Source: an uncultured Clostridium sp. (GTDB taxonomy: Bacteria > Bacillota > Clostridia > Lachnospirales > Lachnospiraceae). From it: a stretch of 9,384 nt of DNA. Below, piece by piece: positions 6,571 to 9,384 of this stretch (its first letter is position 1; each line of letters opens with the position of its first letter). The notes under the pieces were generated by a model. The model worked only from the letters and a program-made list of their open reading frames with translations. It made no database searches and was not told the origin of the DNA. The translations under genes and the position numbers were made by a program. Where the stretch lies: the NCBI GenBank assembly GCA_900551225.1, contig URUZ01000214.1:1-9384 (forward strand). The letters are read 5' to 3'.

Positions 6571-7971
6571 ATGGAATTATATCCAGATATACAGATTAAG
6601 GAAGAGTGTGGTGTATTTGGCATGCTTGGTACCCAGATGGAAGATGTCTCATCTTCCATCTACTATGGGCTTTGTTCCCTGCAACACCGTGGTCAGGAAT
6701 CCTGTGGTATTGCAGTGTGCAGTACCAGCGGACCAAAGGGCAACATGAATGCCCACAAGGGAATGGGGCTGGTAAGCGAGGTGTTTAAGGAAGATATTCT
6801 GAATGGGCTTCACGGCAATCTGGGAATTGGCCATGTCAGGTATTCCACCACAGGGGCTGCTGTCCTGAGTAATGCACAGCCCCTGGTCCTGAATTATCAC
6901 AAGGGAACACTGGCTCTGGCCCATAACGGGAATCTGATCAATACCCGGGAACTCAGGAATGAATTTGAGCAGTCGGGCGCTATATTCCATACCACAACGG
7001 ATTCAGAGGTGATTGCATACTGCATTTCCAAAGAACGGGTTCATTCGGGCAGCGTGGAAGAAGCAATTCTCCGCACAGCGCAGAAAATCAGAGGCGCATA
7101 TGGGCTTGTTATTGCCAGCCCGCAAAAACTTGTGGGTGTCCGCGACCCTCTTGGTTTAAAGCCGCTGTGTCTTGGTAAAAGAGGCTCAACGTATGTCCTG
7201 GCATCTGAAAGCTGCGCCCTTTCCGCAATAGGTGCGGTGTTTGTACGTGATATCCGTCCTGGCGAAATTATTACCATAACAGCGGATCGGATCACTTCAA
7301 ATCTTCAGCTCTGTCAGGATAAACGTGCCCACTGCATTTTCGAGTACATCTATTTTGCAAGGCTGGACAGTACGCTGGATGGAATCAATGTATATGATGC
7401 CCGTCTCCGCGCGGGTGCTGCCCTGGCTGCGGCATATCCGGTGGAGGCGGATCTTGTGGTGGGAGTCCCGGACTCGGGAATACCGGCAGCCAAGGGGTAT
7501 TCGGAAGCCTCAGGAATCCCCTTTGCCTTAGCCTTTTATAAAAACAGCTATGTTGGAAGAACATTTATCAAACCAACACAGAAGGAGCGGGAATCCGGGG
7601 TCCGTTTAAAGCTGAGTGTTTTGGAATCAGTAGTCAGAGGTAAAAGGGTTATTCTGGTTGACGACTCCATTGTACGCGGCACGACCATTGCAAACCTTAT
7701 CCATCTGCTTAAAAAGGCAGGTGCGGTGAGCGTCCATGTCCGTGCCAGTTCTCCGCCATTCCTCTATCCCTGCTACTTTGGCACGGATATACCGAATGGG
7801 AAGCAGCTGATTGCAGCTTCACACACTGTTGAAGAAATATACGGTATGATAGGAGCTGATTCCCTCGGTTATATGAAGTTGGATGATCTGCAAACAATGG
7901 TAGGAACGCTCCCTATCTGCAAGGCCTGCTTTGATAACTGTTATCCTATAGATATATCGGGTGTGGGCTGA
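6571..7971 (+). CDS. purF: Amidophosphoribosyltransferase (glutamine PRPP amidotransferase)
   Basis: PurF transfers the amide nitrogen of glutamine to PRPP, giving phosphoribosylamine, the committed step of purine synthesis. The 466 residues match the Bacillus-type iron-sulfur class. Cys13 in EECGVFG is the catalytic Cys exposed after removal of a 12-residue propeptide. Other glutaminase motifs are LQHRGQES (37-44), HVRYST (88-93) and HNGN (118-121). The PRPP-binding loop is VILVDDSIVRGTT (360-372). Cys255, Cys401, Cys450 and Cys453 fall where the four 4Fe-4S ligands of the Bacillus enzyme lie. The gene follows glutamine synthetase by 11 bp with a good ribosome site, so they are probably one operon, and no other purine gene is in view. 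Its last 31 bp overlap the 3' end of the gene on the opposite strand. It may be the sole purF or a second copy. No terminator was seen after it. Confidence 0.96.
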   Translation: MELYPDIQIKEECGVFGMLGTQMEDVSSSIYYGLCSLQHRGQESCGIAVCSTSGPKGNMNAHKGMGLVSEVFKEDILNGLHGNLGIGHVRYSTTGAAVLSNAQPLVLNYHKGTLALAHNGNLINTRELRNEFEQSGAIFHTTTDSEVIAYCISKERVHSGSVEEAILRTAQKIRGAYGLVIASPQKLVGVRDPLGLKPLCLGKRGSTYVLASESCALSAIGAVFVRDIRPGEIITITADRITSNLQLCQDKRAHCIFEYIYFARLDSTLDGINVYDARLRAGAALAAAYPVEADLVVGVPDSGIPAAKGYSEASGIPFALAFYKNSYVGRTFIKPTQKERESGVRLKLSVLESVVRGKRVILVDDSIVRGTTIANLIHLLKKAGAVSVHVRASSPPFLYPCYFGTDIPNGKQLIAASHTVEEIYGMIGADSLGYMKLDDLQTMVGTLPICKACFDNCYPIDISGVG

Positions 7972-8555
7972 AACTTGGGTGAAAAATATAAACCATGGGC
8001 ATTGCAGCAGATAAAGAATTTCCCGCCCCGGGTAAATGGGAGGCGGATCTGCGGGTTCTGTTCCGGATACAGTTTGACCAGTTGTACGCGGTCGGATGTG
8101 ACCAAGGCTGCAAATACAAGAAAATGCTGTTTGCTCATCTCATGGTCAAAGGTGATAAAGAAGTCGTTTTCTATCTGTTCCACCTTTGGCTGGTGGGCAG
8201 GGTCCAAAGGCTTGGGCTCCAGAGGAGAAAGCTTCCTGCCGCAGCAGGACAGCTCGGCTTCTGTGGTACTGGTTATCACATTGCCGCATACCGGACAAAG
8301 ATAAAATTTAATACGTTTCATATTTCCTCCATCTGTTTCACGGGGGTTCAGGTCCCCTGCGAGAATACATTCTACATTTACATTAAATACTAAAGACAGC
8401 TGGTTCAGCAGGGAAATGTCAGGGCAGCCGAAACCGCGCTCCCATTTTGAAACTGCTTTGTCACTGACCATCAGCAGAGCAGCCAGTTCCTTCTGGGTCA
8501 GCCCCTTTTCTTTCCGAAGATCACGAATCAGCCTTCCGGTTCTTTCCGAATCCAA
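7941..8555 (-). CDS. XRE-family DNA-binding protein fused to a desulfoferrodoxin (superoxide reductase)-like domain
   Basis: This 204-residue protein has two parts. Residues about 4-66 form a Cro/C1-type helix-turn-helix (GLTQKELAALLMVSDKAVSKW) expected to bind DNA. Residues 79-195 resemble a complete desulfoferrodoxin. CPVCGN (87-92) and CCG (104-106) supply the four Cys of a desulforedoxin-type Fe(Cys)4 centre. His121, His138, His144, Cys184 and His187 match the five ligands of the superoxide reductase iron site, including the 6-residue His-His step and the CNxHG motif. The classical Glu-Lys pair before the first His is Pro119-Ala120 here, so catalysis may be weak and sensing more likely (inference). 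The start is TTG at 8555-8553, chosen because AAGGAGG lies 8 nt upstream and the HTH begins directly after; the frame stays open to an ATG at 8723, but that extension has no visible domain. The gene is convergent with purF, overlapping it by 31 bp. Targets are unknown. Confidence 0.88.
   Translation of the reverse strand: MDSERTGRLIRDLRKEKGLTQKELAALLMVSDKAVSKWERGFGCPDISLLNQLSLVFNVNVECILAGDLNPRETDGGNMKRIKFYLCPVCGNVITSTTEAELSCCGRKLSPLEPKPLDPAHQPKVEQIENDFFITFDHEMSKQHFLVFAALVTSDRVQLVKLYPEQNPQIRLPFTRGGKFFICCNAHGLYFSPKFQPTPDISIG
8319..8330 (-). promoter_or_regulatory. Possible internal ribosome site and ATG for the superoxide reductase-like domain alone
   Basis: Inside the HTH-fusion gene, GGAGGA (8330-8325) precedes an in-frame ATG (8321-8319, Met79) by 3 nt, or 4 nt counted from the GGAGG core. 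Met79 begins MKRIKFYLCPVCGN, which looks like the natural N-terminus of a free-standing desulfoferrodoxin. Initiation here would give a 126-residue protein, close to the usual length of that enzyme. The spacing is shorter than ideal, and the same bases must encode Gly-Gly, so this could be chance or a relic of a former separate gene. Confidence 0.35.
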
Positions 8556-8563
8556 TTTAAATA

Positions 8564-8570
8564 CCTCCTT
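8564..8570 (-). promoter_or_regulatory. Ribosome binding site that selects the TTG start of the HTH-fusion gene
   Basis: Read on the minus strand, AAGGAGG is a near-perfect Shine-Dalgarno sequence placed 8 nt before TTG (8555-8553). It argues against the upstream ATG at 8723 and makes the N-terminus start immediately before the HTH domain. Confidence 0.75.
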
Positions 8571-8585
8571 GACAAGTTCCCTGTG

Positions 8586-8614
8586 TTTACGCGGCGGAGC
8601 TTGTTCTATATAAA
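8586..8614 (+). promoter_or_regulatory. Weak candidate promoter for the right-hand gene
   Basis: TTTACG (8586-8591, four of six matches) and TATAAA (8609-8614, five of six) are separated by 17 bp. Transcription would begin near 8621 and leave a leader of about 185 nt before the ATG at 8806. Nothing else promoter-like was found in the 250-bp gap 8556-8805, and no convincing leftward promoter for the HTH-fusion gene was identified. Confidence 0.3.
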
Positions 8615-8790
8615 AGAATAGTTGATATCCGGCAGAAAAGCAATAAACGGGGCGTAGAGTTTGGCTGGGAATGAGATGAATTGAGAGATGGGGACATGGT
8701 ATTGAAAGGCTGCAGTGGAACATTGAAGAAAATTATGCAAAAGTTGGGGCGAAACAGCAGGCCGGGGCATATGATGTGGTAAGAGCAAAA

Positions 8791-8797
8791 AAGGGAG
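8791..8797 (+). promoter_or_regulatory. Ribosome binding site of the right-hand gene
   Basis: AAGGGAG lies 8 nt before the ATG at 8806 and 5 nt before an adjacent in-frame TTG at 8803. The ATG is preferred on spacing and codon. The site supports a start here although the frame stays open back to the TGA at 8677. Confidence 0.6.
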
Positions 8798-8805
8798 TAC
8801 GTTTG

Positions 8806-9384
8806 ATGCAGGATATGGAATATCTGATGAGCATGTACCCGGCTGGAATGAAAAAACTCCAGAAATATGTGTCGGAAGCATGTGACCGGATGGAATACAA
8901 AAACAGCCCCATGTATGATGAGTTCCCAGACCAGATCATGGTCAACAGATTGTGTGATTCTGTCTGTGAAACCATCCTTTCCACAGAGGGAGTACAGCAG
9001 ATCCAGAGCCTTTGGTCCATGACGGAAAGGGACCGGACGGATATGGAGCTGCAGGAGATACAGAGAGATATGGCGCGCCTTGGTGCAGTCAACTACATGG
9101 CAGATGAGAGAGTAGGATTCCCGGATGAGACAGATGAGTCTGTAATGATAGACGCAGCGGGAATTGGGGCAGCAGATTATGAAAGTGCCATAGATGAAGG
9201 GCAGCAGGAAGAAAACATAATTTCAGTAGAAAATAGTGAAGAAAAGAACATAGATATCATGGAAACCCAGGAGATGCGCCGGCCTGAATCGCGTGGACCG
9301 CAGGGACCAGGGCCAGGCAGACCGCCGCAGGGACCGGGGCCAGGCAGGCCGCCGCAGGGGCCAGGGCCAGGCAGACCGCCGCAT
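8806..9384 (+). CDS. Unrecognised protein with Met/Tyr-rich helical N-terminus and Pro-Gly repeat tail, cut by the right edge
   Basis: 193 codons are visible and the frame is open at the window end. Residues about 1-65 (MQDMEYLMSMYPAGMKKL, then CDRMEYKNSPMYDEFPD) look like a small charged helical domain. It resembles an uncharacterised family I associate with Lachnospiraceae genomes, but I cannot name a function. Residues about 70-95 are charged and probably helical (MTERDRTDMELQEIQRDM). Residues about 98-160 are acidic and low in complexity, suggesting disorder. From residue 165 a 9-residue PQGPGPGRP unit repeats to the window end. There is no signal peptide or membrane segment in the visible part. 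The start is ATG 8806, backed by AAGGGAG 8 nt upstream. The gene is divergent from the HTH-fusion gene. An extracellular or coat-like role would fit the repeat but is only a guess. Confidence 0.75.
   Translation, partial: MQDMEYLMSMYPAGMKKLQKYVSEACDRMEYKNSPMYDEFPDQIMVNRLCDSVCETILSTEGVQQIQSLWSMTERDRTDMELQEIQRDMARLGAVNYMADERVGFPDETDESVMIDAAGIGAADYESAIDEGQQEENIISVENSEEKNIDIMETQEMRRPESRGPQGPGPGRPPQGPGPGRPPQGPGPGRPPH
9298..9384 (+). repeat. 27-bp in-frame tandem repeat encoding PQGPGPGRP
   Basis: Three full copies (9298-9324, 9325-9351, 9352-9378) and the first two codons of a fourth are visible, differing mainly by synonymous third-base changes such as GGA/GGG, CCA/CCG and AGA/AGG. The last visible codon is CAT where earlier copies have CAG. 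The array probably continues beyond the window. Exact tandem coding repeats of this kind can change copy number by slippage. Confidence 0.85.

Noticed and set aside
7975..8393. Two overlapping plus-strand open frames of 109 and 132 codons downstream of purF
   Set aside because: Both lie opposite the HTH-fusion gene, whose metal-ligand motifs and HTH are unmistakable. Neither has a recognisable domain.
8556..8723. N-terminal extension of the HTH-fusion protein to the ATG at 8723
   Set aside because: The extension has no domain or helical pattern, and a near-perfect AAGGAGG sits 8 nt before the TTG at 8555, immediately before the HTH.
8606..9092. Minus-strand open frames of 91 and 119 codons
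   Set aside because: They run mainly antisense to the right-hand gene, which has a proper ribosome site and protein-like composition, and show no domain of their own.

Overview
This window looks like chromosomal DNA from an anaerobic Firmicute, most likely a Lachnospiraceae / clostridial cluster XIVa species. The basis is a clostridial-type GltB, a type III glutamine synthetase, mid-range base composition with strong AAGGAG-type ribosome binding sites, and a desulfoferrodoxin-like domain typical of anaerobes. The assignment comes from remembered family features; no database search was made. No rRNA, tRNA, CRISPR array, insertion sequence or phage gene is visible.

Layout. Positions 1-4111, minus strand: glutamate synthase large subunit (gltB), 1370 codons visible, with the 3' end beyond the left edge. 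Positions 4112-4459: a 348-bp divergent control region with back-to-back sigma-A-type promoters, one per strand. Each transcript leader carries a long hairpin. Positions 4460-6559, plus strand: type III glutamine synthetase. Positions 6571-7971, plus strand: amidophosphoribosyltransferase (purF), 11 bp downstream, with its ribosome binding site overlapping the synthetase stop codon. Positions 7941-8555, minus strand: an XRE-type helix-turn-helix protein fused to a complete desulfoferrodoxin (superoxide reductase)-like domain; its 3' end overlaps the purF 3' end by 31 bp. Positions 8556-8805: intergenic, with one weak rightward promoter candidate. Positions 8806-9384, plus strand: the start of an unrecognised protein with a charged helical N-terminus, an acidic middle and a 9-residue Pro/Gly tandem repeat, cut by the right edge.

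How the genes work together. Glutamine synthetase and glutamate synthase form the GS-GOGAT ammonium assimilation cycle, and here they are divergently transcribed from one control region. purF, apparently co-transcribed with the synthetase, spends glutamine on the first committed step of purine synthesis. Both gltB and purF encode Ntn-type glutamine amidotransferases with a processed N-terminal Cys and an iron-sulfur cluster, and such clusters are often oxygen-labile. The neighbouring DNA-binding protein carries all the Cys and His iron ligands of a two-iron superoxide reductase but lacks the Glu-Lys pair found beside the active-site His in the classical enzymes. It is therefore a good candidate for a redox or superoxide sensor. 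That it controls this locus is inference only.

The points most worth a second look are the HTH-superoxide reductase fusion (with a possible internal start that would yield the reductase domain alone), the paired leader hairpins of gltB and the synthetase gene, and the synthetase-purF pairing.
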